The notes: a model not told the origin generated them from the letters alone. Positions 27,809 through 36,638 are shown, counted from the first letter of the stretch. The stretch: 64,000 nt of DNA from Afipia sp. Root123D2 (GCF_001425835.1 NZ_LMDP01000001.1:311476-375475); one strand, 5' to 3'. A program made the numbers and translations.

Positions 27809-27837
27809 CGCGGCGTACTCAACGGTACGCCGCGTTT
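27809..27837 (+). terminator. Terminator after leuA
   Basis: Stem CGCGGCGTAC/GTACGCCGCG with a 6-base loop, followed by a short TTTG. The T-tract is weak but the 10-bp stem is perfect. Confidence 0.6.
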
Positions 27838-27966
27838 GCGTTGCAGCATAACGCTGTTTCACCCCCTGCTAACGGGCAATGGCCTTGACCCGGCGGCTCT
27901 GCAATGATCCGGTTCGGCCAGATTTCGTTGGAGAGGCGGCAGCGTCGGCTCTCCCAATAAACCTGA

Positions 27967-28968
<1,002 letters not shown>

Positions 28969-28982
28969 TGATCTAAGATCAA

Positions 28983-29012
28983 GCGACCGCGGAAATCCCG
29001 CGGTCGCTTTTT
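28983..29012 (+). terminator. Intercistronic terminator after dctP
   Basis: 10-bp perfect stem GCGACCGCGG/CCGCGGTCGC, 5-base loop, then TTTTT. Partial readthrough would give more DctP than DctQM. Confidence 0.85.
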
Positions 29013-29054
29013 CTATTTCTAGTCTGGTCTGTATGTTCCCGGGGGAGGGGCGTC

Positions 29055-29612
29055 ATGACATTTCGTTCGATTCTGCATCGACTTGAAGAGAGCATTCTCG
29101 CTGCACTGTTGTGCGCGATGACTGTGCTCACATTCGTCCAGGTTGTGCTGCGCTACGGGTTCAACTCCGGTTGGCTCTGGGCGCTTGAGGTTAATTTCTA
29201 TTTGTTCGGCTGGCTCGTCTTGCTCGGTATCTCATATGGCGTGCGCGTCAAGGCACACATCGGCGTCGACGCTCTGGTGCGATTGTTTCCGGCGCCGACG
29301 CAGCGTGCCATCGGCATTCTCGTTGTAGGTCTCGCACTCCTGTACACCGGACTGATGCTCTACGGCTCTTACGAATATATTGACCGCCTGCACATTATGG
29401 CCGTCGAGGCCGAAGATATTCCGGTCGAGCGATGGATCCTCAGCCTGTGCCTGCCAATCGGATTTGCCTTGTTGTTCTATCGATTGCTCGAAATGACGTG
29501 GCGAATCGTTACAGGCCAATCTCCCGGCTACGAACTCGCTGATGAGGCGCGCGATGCCATTCGCGATGTCGGCGGTGACGAGAACCCTGACGCGACCGTG
29601 GTGTCACGATGA
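29055..29612 (+). CDS. dctQ: TRAP transporter small membrane subunit
   Basis: 185 aa with four membrane segments (for example AALLCAMTVLTFVQVVLRYG). The conserved 'WALEVNFYLFGWLVLLG' region fits DctQ. Its stop overlaps dctM by four bases, so the two subunits are made together. Confidence 0.92.
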   Translation: MTFRSILHRLEESILAALLCAMTVLTFVQVVLRYGFNSGWLWALEVNFYLFGWLVLLGISYGVRVKAHIGVDALVRLFPAPTQRAIGILVVGLALLYTGLMLYGSYEYIDRLHIMAVEAEDIPVERWILSLCLPIGFALLFYRLLEMTWRIVTGQSPGYELADEARDAIRDVGGDENPDATVVSR

Positions 29613-30901
29613 CGACAGCAGTCCTTTTTATCCTTCTTTTCGTTTTCCTGTTCCTTGGTATGCCGATCGCGATTGCGCTCGGCCTGTCATCGCTCGCGGT
29701 CATCCTGTTCTTCCAGCCGGACAGTATCGCGTCGCTTGTTCTGAAATTTTTCCAGACCATGGAGCAAAGCACGCTGCTCGCCATTCCGTTCTTTATTCTG
29801 GCGGGCAACTTCCTCACCACTGGCGGCGTAGCCAAGCGCATGATTAATTTCGCGGTGTCCACGGTCGGTCACTTGCCGGGCGGTCTGGCCATCGCGTCGG
29901 TTATGGCGTGTATGTTCTTCGCCGCTGTGTCCGGATCTTCGCCGGCAACTGTGGTGGCGATCGGCTCGATCGTCATCGCGGGCATGGTCCGTGTGGGTTA
30001 CACGCAGGAATTTGCCACCGGCGTGATCGTCAATGCCGGCACGCTAGGCATTCTTATCCCGCCCTCGATTGTGATGGTGGTCTATGCGGCAACGACCGAA
30101 ACATCGGTCGGCCGGCTGTTCATGGCAGGCGTTGTGCCGGGCATCCTGCTCGGAACCTTGCTGATGGTGGCAATCTATATCGTGGCGCGGATTAAGAATC
30201 TGCCGCGCCAGCCCAAGGCTTCATGGGGTGAGCGCATAAGTTCGTTCAGGGAAGCGATTTGGGGCTTGCTGCTGATCTTTATCGTGATGGGCGGCATCTA
30301 TGGCGGCATCTTTACGCCGACGGAAGCGGCCGCCGTCGCTGCGGTCTACGCGTTCTTCGCGGCGGTCTTCATCTATCGGGACCTCAAGCTCAGCGATGTG
30401 CCGAAGGTGCTGACCGACTCGTCGCGCGTGACCGTGATGCTCATGTTCATCATCGCCAATGCCTTCCTGTTCGGCCACGTGCTGACAACGGCCCAGATCC
30501 CGCAGGATATTGCTCGTGCAATTCTCGCGGCTGACCTCAAGCCGTGGCAGTTCCTGATCGTGGTCAATATCATCCTGTTGATCGCGGGCAACTTCATGGA
30601 GCCATCGGCAATCATCCTGATTGTCGCGCCGATCATTTTCCCGACGGCTGTTCATTTGGGGATCGATCCGATTCACCTCGGCATCATTTTCGTGGTGAAC
30701 ATGGAAATCGGCATGGTCACGCCACCGGTCGGCCTGAATCTGTTCGTGGCGTCAGGTATCACCGGGATGCCGTTGATGAAGGTGGTCGCGGCGTCATGGC
30801 GATGGCTGATGCTGTTGCTGGTGTTCCTGATCATCGTGACCTACGTGCCCGAGATTTCACTGGCCTTGCCGAACTGGCTGTTCGGTCCCGGCGGAGGGTA
30901 G
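29609..30901 (+). CDS. dctM: TRAP transporter large membrane subunit
   Basis: 430 aa with 11-12 membrane segments. It carries the DctM motif SGSSPATVVAIGSIVIAGM and the elevator-type repeats (IPPSIVMVVYAATTETSVG, later MVTPPVGLNLFV). It is the Na+-driven translocation subunit for the DctP substrate. Confidence 0.94.
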   Translation: MTTAVLFILLFVFLFLGMPIAIALGLSSLAVILFFQPDSIASLVLKFFQTMEQSTLLAIPFFILAGNFLTTGGVAKRMINFAVSTVGHLPGGLAIASVMACMFFAAVSGSSPATVVAIGSIVIAGMVRVGYTQEFATGVIVNAGTLGILIPPSIVMVVYAATTETSVGRLFMAGVVPGILLGTLLMVAIYIVARIKNLPRQPKASWGERISSFREAIWGLLLIFIVMGGIYGGIFTPTEAAAVAAVYAFFAAVFIYRDLKLSDVPKVLTDSSRVTVMLMFIIANAFLFGHVLTTAQIPQDIARAILAADLKPWQFLIVVNIILLIAGNFMEPSAIILIVAPIIFPTAVHLGIDPIHLGIIFVVNMEIGMVTPPVGLNLFVASGITGMPLMKVVAASWRWLMLLLVFLIIVTYVPEISLALPNWLFGPGGG

Positions 30902-30970
30902 GTCACCGCAAACGCAGCGCCCCGCATGCAGGTGAGGGAGCGATCCCGGCGTCCACTACGACACTCGCAA

Positions 30971-30994
30971 AGCCGCCGGTTTCCGGCGGCTTTT
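30971..30994 (+). terminator. Terminator after dctM
   Basis: Stem AGCCGCCGG/CCGGCGGCT with loop TTT, followed by TTTT. Confidence 0.75.
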
Positions 30995-31096
30995 GCCTGT
31001 CCGGCGAGCGCTGTAACGTCCTGATACAGGGCGGGGAAAACCATCCACAGCGGATTCTTCGAATAGCCCATCGTCTCGTATAAAAACGAGCTTCCG

Positions 31097-31125
31097 TTGC
31101 TGGACATGGCCGGTTCGCTTTGCTA
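31097..31125 (+). promoter_or_regulatory. Possible tRNA-Lys promoter
   Basis: TTGCTG, 17 bases, TTGCTA. The spacing is right but both boxes are imperfect. It ends ~39 bases before the tRNA. Confidence 0.4.
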
Positions 31126-31163
31126 AAGCCACGCCGTCCCGCAAGGGATTTCCGGTTGGATCC

Positions 31164-31239
<76 letters not shown>

Positions 31240-31283
31240 CCACAAAGCCCAACAAAATCAGGCGTTAATCGCAGAGGCCGCAG

Positions 31284-31367
31284 AGAACAAACTGCGACCA
31301 TGCGACCGCGGTTTGCCGATCTGGTCGCACGCAGTCGCATCGCGTGCGACTGCTTGACGTTTGTTCT
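31284..31367. repeat. TGCGAC cluster inside a long inverted repeat next to attL
   Basis: AGAACAAA (31284-31291) and its complement TTTGTTCT (31360-31367) enclose five copies of TGCGAC: direct at 31293 and 31301, inverted at 31324 and 31334, direct at 31345. The last two form GCAGTCGCA/TGCGACTGC around TCGCG. The place, between the attachment core and the first phage gene, fits integrase arm-type binding sites. Confidence 0.6.
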
Positions 31368-31387
31368 GGCTGTGTTCTCATGAGGGA

Positions 31388-31630
31388 ATGTCCGAACTTC
31401 TCACACTGCTGCACGCCGGCCAGGCCAAGGAATTCTATGTCGAGATCGCCAATGACGACGACAGCCATCACATCATCGTCGGCGAGTTCACGCACTTCGA
31501 TGCGGCGGCTGAGGAGTATGACCGGCTGACGATCGGCCGGCCGCAGATGCGGGTCGTCATGAGGCACTGCGCGCATATCTACCGCTGTTATGTGCCCGAT
31601 CGGCTGCGCCGGCCCGGCGTCAATCTGTGA
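31388..31630 (+). CDS. Small phage protein of unknown function
   Basis: 80 aa, MSELLTLLHAGQAKEFYVEI onward. Acidic in the middle (ANDDDSHHIIVGEF), then a basic end with two Cys (RHCAHIYRCYVPDRLRRPG). I do not recognise the family. GAGGG lies very close to the ATG. It faces the gene at 31620, with which it overlaps tail to tail by 11 bases. It lies between attL and the integrase, a usual place for lysogeny-expressed accessory genes. Confidence 0.5.
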   Translation: MSELLTLLHAGQAKEFYVEIANDDDSHHIIVGEFTHFDAAAEEYDRLTIGRPQMRVVMRHCAHIYRCYVPDRLRRPGVNL

Positions 31631-31835
31631 GTGTGTGGTTGTAATCCCACTGCGAATTTTCGTCCCCGGTCAGATCGCGCAGCGTTCCAACGCAAAGGTC
31701 CGCCAACAGCCGAGGGCCATTCTCGCGATCGACGACTGCTTTTCCCGGATACAGCATGTAAATGGTGACGTCTGGCTCATCGCTAACGACCGCGAACTGC
31801 CATGGGCCATCTGTGCTGGGGCGCAGTTCGATCAT
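31620..31835 (-). CDS. Small phage protein of unknown function
   Basis: 71 aa, MIELRPSTDGPWQFAVVSDE onward, predicted mixed alpha/beta, no Cys pair, no signal. The start overlaps the integrase stop by four bases (31832-31835), so it is the last gene of the leftward operon and coupled to int. Family not recognised. Confidence 0.55.
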   Translation of the reverse strand: MIELRPSTDGPWQFAVVSDEPDVTIYMLYPGKAVVDRENGPRLLADLCVGTLRDLTGDENSQWDYNHTLTD

Positions 31836-33346
31836 CCCGTCATTCCTTCCTTGCCGATGAACGCCACCAGCTTGTCGATCGCGACGTCGGCGCGCGCGGC
31901 GTTGCGGGCGCGGTAGTGCTTCATGATGGTCTGCGCCGACTGGTAGCTGTGGCCGGTGACATCGCAGATCGACAGGATGTCATTGCCGGCGCGATCGAGC
32001 AGCATCACGCAGGTGTCGCGGAGATCCTGATCGTGCTTGGCGTCTATCTCGCCGCGCACATTGACGAACAGCAGGCCGGGGCAGGGCGTCAGCCGCCACG
32101 CGTCGGGGGCGCCGTTGCTGTCGAGCTTTGCGCGCGCCATCAGCCATTGGGAAAGCGCTTCGCCGCGGGCGTCGATCGCGCTGTTGACCTGCTCTGGATT
32201 GCCCGTGAGCGGGAATTTTCTCTCTACCTCGGGCCACCATTTTCGCATGTCAGCAGCACATTGTGCTGCGCGCACCTTGGCGTCCTCGATGGATGAGCGA
32301 TGGAGCGCGCCGAATGCCGCCAGGGTGCGGATATCGGCGAAGGAATGCCGGTAGGTGTGTTCGTTGTACGGCCGCCCGGTCGTCTCGTCGACGACGATGG
32401 TTTGCGGCAGCTCGCGCAGCTGCAGCCGGAGCTTTAATTCCTTGGCGCGGCGGCCGGCGTCGGTGAGGCGCGCGGCGAGCTGCGGTGTTTCCTTGATCTC
32501 GACGATGGCGCCGGTCTTGCTCTGCTTGAACTTGCGGCGGCCTTCGCCTGTCAGCCCGACGTCGACCAGCGCGAGCCGGTCGGTCTGGCGCTGGCCGGTG
32601 AACAGGCCGAGATAGATCGCGTCGCCGATCGACGGGCGGCCGCTGGCATCGGCGGCGGCGACCAGCGCGTGAAACTCCTCCAGCGTCACCAGCACCACGC
32701 GGCCGTCGGGCTGGTCGAATTCCATATCGAGCCGCGGATTGCGGCCGAGCCGCCAGCTGGTGCTTTCGCGGCCCCAGGTGAAGGCGGCGGACAGCGCGGC
32801 GATCGCGGCCAGCGCCATGTGATGGCCGCGCGCGTCTTTCAGGTAGTTGTAGAAATTTCGCAGCTCGGGCGCGCCGACGCTGGACGGCGTTGCGGCCGCC
32901 ATCGGTTCGCGCTCGCGTTCGGGCGGCGCCACGCCAAGGACTGCGGCGGCCTTCTCCTTCTTGCGGCGATCGGCGGCCTCGGTGCGGCTCTCCGGCCGGA
33001 AGATCACCGCGCGCATCGCCTTGCGATAGCTGGAAACCGACTTCGCCGACAGGCCCTGCACTTCGGGCGATGCGATCCAGTCCTCCAGCAGATGTTCGAT
33101 CGTGCTTCCCTTGCGCACGGGCAAGGCAACGCTCTGGCCGCTCTCGATCGCGGCCGCCACCTCGCGCACGCGCGTGTCGGAGAACTCGCGGCATTCCTGA
33201 AACGTAAGCCACGCGCCGTTCGGATGTTTCAGATCCTGATCCTTGAAGCCCAGCGCGCGCTGGCGCGGGCCGTGCGAGGATCGCGGCCTGATCGTGCCGT
33301 CGGGCTGCTCGCGCAGGCGGACGTAGGGAAGTCGGACGTTTGCCAT
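31832..33346 (-). CDS. Tyrosine-type phage integrase
   Basis: 504 aa. The N-terminal ~200 residues are arm/core-binding helices; the catalytic domain has YLGLFTGQRQTDRLALV (first Arg), DQDLRDTCVMLLDRAG (second Arg), DVTGHSYQSAQTIMKHYRAR (His and the nucleophilic Tyr). The His usually found in the HxLR box is Gln here. GGAG five bases before the ATG supports the start. It integrates the phage at the neighbouring tRNA-Lys and is read toward it. Confidence 0.94.
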   Translation of the reverse strand: MANVRLPYVRLREQPDGTIRPRSSHGPRQRALGFKDQDLKHPNGAWLTFQECREFSDTRVREVAAAIESGQSVALPVRKGSTIEHLLEDWIASPEVQGLSAKSVSSYRKAMRAVIFRPESRTEAADRRKKEKAAAVLGVAPPEREREPMAAATPSSVGAPELRNFYNYLKDARGHHMALAAIAALSAAFTWGRESTSWRLGRNPRLDMEFDQPDGRVVLVTLEEFHALVAAADASGRPSIGDAIYLGLFTGQRQTDRLALVDVGLTGEGRRKFKQSKTGAIVEIKETPQLAARLTDAGRRAKELKLRLQLRELPQTIVVDETTGRPYNEHTYRHSFADIRTLAAFGALHRSSIEDAKVRAAQCAADMRKWWPEVERKFPLTGNPEQVNSAIDARGEALSQWLMARAKLDSNGAPDAWRLTPCPGLLFVNVRGEIDAKHDQDLRDTCVMLLDRAGNDILSICDVTGHSYQSAQTIMKHYRARNAARADVAIDKLVAFIGKEGMTG

Positions 33347-33376
33347 GTCGGCTCCGGTGCGGACGGAGGAAGAGAT

Positions 33377-33712
33377 TTAGCCTCGGGCGCGCCGGCGGCT
33401 GCTGTCAAGGGGAACCGGCGGCGTTTGCGGTGCATAGGCGCGGTGCAGGCGGTCGCGGTGTTCGGCGTCGGTCATCGCCGCCAGCACAGGCGCGAGGCTG
33501 GTATCGTTGGCGGCGCGCGCGGCCGGCCGCGCCGGATGGTGGCGCATCAGCCAGGCGTCGATGCCGGTGCATTCGAAGCGCAGCGGGCCGCGCTCGCTGA
33601 TTGGCCGCGGCAAGCCATCCTCGCCGTGCCGCCGCTCGCGGGTGCGATAGAACGTATCGAGCGAGATCCCGATTTTCTGCGCGACCTCGAACGCGGTGTA
33701 GGAATTACGCAT
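33377..33712 (-). CDS. HTH protein, possible excisionase
   Basis: 111 aa. The first ~55 residues (AFEVAQKIGISLDTFYRTRE, then LRFECTGIDAWL) form a winged-helix of the AlpA/MerR type typical of excisionases and directionality factors. The tail is Pro/Arg-rich. It is immediately upstream of the integrase in the same operon (30-base gap), where an Xis gene would be expected. The excision role is inferred from fold and position. Confidence 0.7.
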   Translation of the reverse strand: MRNSYTAFEVAQKIGISLDTFYRTRERRHGEDGLPRPISERGPLRFECTGIDAWLMRHHPARPAARAANDTSLAPVLAAMTDAEHRDRLHRAYAPQTPPVPLDSSRRRARG

Positions 33713-33989
33713 CGGTTGAAACTCCGTGAACGGCCTTGGCCAACCTCGGCAGCATCTGTCGTGTGACGTGGAAATCGTCGCTGATGTCGCCGGCGCACAT
33801 CAGGTCGACGACAAAATCGGCTGGCTCCCCGGCGCCGGCTTCGCACTCTTTGCGCGCGCGATCGAAAGCCGCGTTGGCCTCGGCTTGATCGCGCGCCGGA
33901 TAGTTAGCGAGCGTGAAGAATTCGTTGGCGTCCTCATCCGCGCCGCAGACATGCAGGCCTGTTCGACAAGGGCGATATCGTTCGGCCAT
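33705..33989 (-). CDS. Phage protein of unknown function
   Basis: 94 aa from MAERYRPCRTGLHVCGADED; acidic, three Cys in the first 20 residues and in VDLMCAGDIS. The ATG at 33989 is chosen because the longer frame has no phage-like sequence before it and the preceding gene ends here. Overlaps the HTH gene by eight bases. Family not recognised. Confidence 0.6.
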   Translation of the reverse strand: MAERYRPCRTGLHVCGADEDANEFFTLANYPARDQAEANAAFDRARKECEAGAGEPADFVVDLMCAGDISDDFHVTRQMLPRLAKAVHGVSTDA

Positions 33990-34126
33990 CACCGGCTCCT
34001 GTCGATGCAAAGCCAAAACAGCATGGCAACGAGCGCTCCGCCGACGACTGCGCCGATGGCGATATTGCTCCATGCAATCATGGCCGGGCTGTCGGACGTC
34101 ACGAACGTGAGGATTTTTGAAAGCAT
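33989..34126 (-). CDS. Small single-span membrane protein
   Basis: 45 aa, MLSKILTFVTSDSPAMIAWS followed by one membrane helix (NIAIGAVVGGALVAMLFWLC) and a basic end. It overlaps both neighbours by one base at the stop/start. One of three consecutive tiny membrane proteins in the leftward operon. Function unknown. Confidence 0.6.
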   Translation of the reverse strand: MLSKILTFVTSDSPAMIAWSNIAIGAVVGGALVAMLFWLCIDRSR

Positions 34127-34323
34127 CACAGCCTCCCGCGCTGCCGGCGCAGCAGGCGGCGCATGTCGCGCCACTGCCACCAGCGCCGGATCTCGGCGAT
34201 CGACATCGCGATCGCGACGATGCCAAGCGCGACGGTGACCGCGCCGGCGGCGAACTGCAGATTGGGATCGGCCGCCAGCGCATCGAGCGCGGCGACGATC
34301 GGAGGTGTTGCCGCGGTCACCAT
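34126..34323 (-). CDS. Small membrane protein
   Basis: 65 aa from MVTAATPPIVAALDALAADP. One strong membrane helix (FAAGAVTVALGIVAIAMSIA) is followed by a very basic cytosolic tail (RRWWQWRDMRRLLRRQRGRL). The start overlaps the stop of the 35-codon gene upstream. A short frame with a helix plus a basic tail resembles phage membrane-acting proteins, but I cannot name it. Confidence 0.6.
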   Translation of the reverse strand: MVTAATPPIVAALDALAADPNLQFAAGAVTVALGIVAIAMSIAEIRRWWQWRDMRRLLRRQRGRL

Positions 34324-34424
34324 GTGATGCTCCGCTCGATGCTGGCGTGCCAGCAGTGCAGCAACACGGCGATGCCGATCAAGGCGGCGAAGGCGATGGC
34401 GGTGATGATGATCGGGCTCACCAT
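34317..34424 (-). CDS. 35-residue membrane peptide
   Basis: Codes for MVSPIIITAIAFAALIGIAV followed by LLHCWHASIERSITW. A GGAGG eight bases before the ATG gives a strong ribosome site, and the stop overlaps the next gene's start, so it is likely translated. It is one membrane helix with a short tail. It is too short for most gene callers. Confidence 0.55.
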   Translation of the reverse strand: MVSPIIITAIAFAALIGIAVLLHCWHASIERSITW

Positions 34425-34801
34425 GACGGGCCTCCCCTCCAACTGTCGGGGAGACGGACGTATCCGATGTCATTGAAGGCCACCATGCGCCAGCGGAAGA
34501 ATTTGTTGCGCTCAGCATAGGTTTTTCGCGCTGTGCGTTCGTCTTTGTGCTCTCCGCGGCTTTCCCATCCTCGATTGGTTTTCAGCTCGATGCGATATCG
34601 CAGATCGTCCGCCAATGAGATCCTTATCAATCCCGGGGCGCGTGTTTCGAGAGCAACCACACCGTTGCGCTGTAGAATGAGGCGTTGGTGCGTTTTGATC
34701 GAGATACCGGCATCCGGTTTGTGATCGTGGGTGTCGCTGACGAACTGGCGGACCGGGCGGCGATTGGCGCGGGCCTCGACATGGTTGCGGTGCGGGCTCA
34801 T
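34418..34801 (-). CDS. Phage protein of unknown function
   Basis: 127 aa from MSPHRNHVEARANRRPVRQF. Basic N-terminus, then a beta-rich part (RLILQRNGVVALETRAPGLI) and a C-terminal segment FFRWRMVAFNDIGYVRLPDS. No known motif seen. The start overlaps the stop of the upstream gene (34798-34801). Confidence 0.6.
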   Translation of the reverse strand: MSPHRNHVEARANRRPVRQFVSDTHDHKPDAGISIKTHQRLILQRNGVVALETRAPGLIRISLADDLRYRIELKTNRGWESRGEHKDERTARKTYAERNKFFRWRMVAFNDIGYVRLPDSWRGGPSW

Positions 34802-34992
34802 GTCGCCAGCTCCGGCTGTTCGACCTGGCCGACGTCGGCCAGATGCTTCGCGATCGCGCGGGCCTGCTTGCGGCGGCCTGCAACGGACAGCCTGGGCGCA
34901 TCGACGCGCAGGCCACACGAGCAGCGGGCGCGATAAACCGACGCGCCATTGCCGCTGACAATCGATCTGGTGATGCTGTGAGTGTCGGACAT
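34798..34992 (-). CDS. Small basic phage protein, first gene of the leftward operon
   Basis: 64 aa from MSDTHSITRSIVSGNGASVY. Contains CSCG followed by RVDAPRLSVAGRRKQARAIA, a basic helix. GGGAGG is placed correctly before the ATG at 34992; a longer in-frame start lies inside the promoter and is unlikely. Transcribed from the promoter at 35021-35048. Confidence 0.65.
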   Translation of the reverse strand: MSDTHSITRSIVSGNGASVYRARCSCGLRVDAPRLSVAGRRKQARAIAKHLADVGQVEQPELAT

Positions 34993-35020
34993 TCTACCTC
35001 CCTGCAAATCAGCGAGGCAT

Positions 35021-35048
35021 ATGATAACAGTCACATGGTAATAGGCAA
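35021..35048 (-). promoter_or_regulatory. Leftward early promoter (PL-like)
   Basis: On the minus strand TTGCCT (35048-35043), 16 bases, TATCAT (35026-35021). One operator-like CACAT site sits inside the spacer, so repressor binding would block it. It would drive the whole leftward operon through to the integrase. Confidence 0.6.
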
Positions 35049-35090
35049 GCGGTCACATGACCGGAAGAAAGTGTTTCACATGAAACAACT
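35026..35090. promoter_or_regulatory. Three operator-like sites (OL-like set)
   Basis: Imperfect palindromes centred on CA at 35034.5, 35056.5 and 35079.5: AGTCACATGG, GGTCACATGACC and GTTTCACATGAAAC. Spacing is 22 and 23 bp, about two helical turns. The second and third have perfect arms. They lie between the repressor stop and the leftward promoter. Confidence 0.7.
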
Positions 35091-35091
35091 C

Positions 35092-35745
35092 TTAAGCCGC
35101 GTTATTCACAGGGCGCAGCCGATGCGGTAGCAAGACACCCTTCACGACAACATTCCGGCCGTTGACCAGCATCGGCTCGCCGGCGTCCGGGTCGAAGCTG
35201 GCAGGCACCAGGAAGCCAAGCTCGCCACTCTGGCGAAACCGGCGCCAGATCGTGCGCGCTTTCATTGAGGTAAAATCGTAGACTTGGGCGAGAACGGCAT
35301 CGCCGTCACGCGGTGAGGCAGACAGGTCGACCAGAACCACATCGCCGGGCATGAAGCCGACGGCCTCCAGTGACCTTGTGCGCAGCGTCCAGGGGTCGCA
35401 GTTATTTCTGCCGGCAATCAGCGCCTGGATCGCGGCATCGAGCATGGAGCCATTTATGGGCGTCTTATAAGGGACGGCTTCCTCGCCGAAACCGCGCGGC
35501 GCTCCTGGTCCGATGACGTCTTCGCCCGCGGGGATCGACCAGCGGGTGGAGATCTGGGTGATCGTCAGGGCCGTCAGGACGCGATTGGGCTGACTTTTGA
35601 ACTTGGAAAGAGTGGACGGATCGACCGAGGCTTCACGGGCCAGCTCGGTGTGTGTCTTGCCCGTCGTCTTTTCCGCGTGTGCCAGCCATTCGAGTTGAGC
35701 CGCACGCAAGGCCTCATTGACTTCGCTTTTCGGCTTCCGGGTCAC
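35092..35745 (-). CDS. Phage repressor (HTH plus S24-like domain)
   Basis: 217 aa from the GTG at 35745 (a longer ATG start at 35832 would run into the operator region). Residues ~25-65 hold a helix-turn-helix (THTELAREASVDPSTLSKFK). The C-terminal half (RSLEAVGFMPGDVVLVDLSA, then RDGDAVLAQVYD) resembles the LexA/CI S24 fold with candidate Ser and later Lys. I do not see a clear Ala-Gly cleavage site. It lies between two sets of matching operator-like sites and is divergent from a small HTH gene, as CI is from Cro. Confidence 0.8.
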   Translation of the reverse strand: MTRKPKSEVNEALRAAQLEWLAHAEKTTGKTHTELAREASVDPSTLSKFKSQPNRVLTALTITQISTRWSIPAGEDVIGPGAPRGFGEEAVPYKTPINGSMLDAAIQALIAGRNNCDPWTLRTRSLEAVGFMPGDVVLVDLSASPRDGDAVLAQVYDFTSMKARTIWRRFRQSGELGFLVPASFDPDAGEPMLVNGRNVVVKGVLLPHRLRPVNNAA

Positions 35746-35799
35746 GGCAATAACCTTCGCAGAGGGGTTCAATCCCCCGCGACGGTGGACTTGTGGATG

Positions 35800-35874
35800 G
35801 GCGATTGCGATGTGATGATTTTCCACTTGCAAATGTGCCGCAAATCAGATCGCCATGTGACTACAGTCACATTC
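35800..35874. promoter_or_regulatory. Three operator-like sites (OR-like set) between repressor and Cro-like genes
   Basis: The same CACAT core occurs on the minus strand, centred at 35811.5, 35834.5 and 35856.5 (spacing 23 and 22 bp), mirroring the set at 35026-35090. The rightmost site is part of the palindrome TGTGACT-AC-AGTCACA at 35856-35871. I could not identify clear -10/-35 boxes for either direction here. Confidence 0.65.
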
Positions 35875-35890
35875 GCAGGTTATCCGGGTC

Positions 35891-36154
35891 ATGGCAAGCG
35901 GCGACAATCTCCTTCAGAGGGCCAAAAGGGTCGGTCTCAGTCAGGCTGAAATCTCCCGCCAGGCCAAGCTCGACAAGCAAACCGTTCAGCAGATCGGCCG
36001 GGATCGTCCCATGGGACCGCTCCAGCGCACAGTCGAGCGGGTGCGGCAGGTGGTGGTCGAGCGGGAGATCGAAACCGCCCTGCATCTGCTCGAACTGCCT
36101 CACGTCCGGCAGGCAGTCGCCGAGCGTGACGATCGCCGCGGAGAGGCCGCCTGA
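35891..36154 (+). CDS. Small HTH protein (Cro-like)
   Basis: 87 aa. Residues ~8-36 are a helix-turn-helix (RAKRVGLSQAEISRQAKLDK, then QTVQQIG); the rest is a charged helix. First gene of the rightward operon and divergent from the repressor, hence the Cro-like label, which rests on position and fold. Its stop overlaps the next start (TGATG). Confidence 0.7.
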   Translation: MASGDNLLQRAKRVGLSQAEISRQAKLDKQTVQQIGRDRPMGPLQRTVERVRQVVVEREIETALHLLELPHVRQAVAERDDRRGEAA

Positions 36155-36306
36155 TGCGCCGCCACGTCGACAGTCTCAATCACTCATCCGAGGACCGGCG
36201 GGATTTCCGCGTGGCCGGCCTTCTGATCGCGGCGGCCCTCTTGGCGGGCTTCGTCGTCAACTGCCTCGGCATCGTTCAAGCGGTGTCGGGGCGTTCTTTT
36301 TTCTGA
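36154..36306 (+). CDS. 50-residue single-span membrane protein
   Basis: MRRHVDSLNHSSEDRRDFRV, then a membrane helix (AGLLIAAALLAGFVVNCLGI) and a short end. It is coupled to the upstream HTH gene and eight bases before the next. No family recognised. Confidence 0.55.
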   Translation: MRRHVDSLNHSSEDRRDFRVAGLLIAAALLAGFVVNCLGIVQAVSGRSFF

Positions 36307-36314
36307 GGGGCATC

Positions 36315-36638
36315 ATGACGTCCTGCACCATCCCGCGACAGCCCAAGCTGGCCGATACACCGCACACCATGGTGGGCGACATGCAGCGCGAGAAGATCGT
36401 CACGCTCGATCTCGAAGGCTGCAACGTCGCGTACATCAACATGCTGATGAACGAATTCGAGCGGGACAAGCCGGTCGGCCATCGCTTCGAACAGTGGCCG
36501 GAGGCGATCCGCGTCCGCATGGAAAAGGAAATCGCCGACTGGTACGGGCGCAACCCGACGGCATCGGTCAAGGGCATCACGCAGGGCATCTGCGACGATA
36601 TGTGCGTGATGGCGATCCACTGGAGGCCGAAGTCATGA
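36315..36638 (+). CDS. Early phage protein of unknown function
   Basis: 107 aa from MTSCTIPRQPKLADTPHTMV. Mostly helical, with NMLMNEFERDKPVGHRFEQW and GICDDMCVMAIHW. GAGGGG precedes the ATG at 36315. The stop overlaps the next start by four bases. Confidence 0.6.
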   Translation: MTSCTIPRQPKLADTPHTMVGDMQREKIVTLDLEGCNVAYINMLMNEFERDKPVGHRFEQWPEAIRVRMEKEIADWYGRNPTASVKGITQGICDDMCVMAIHWRPKS

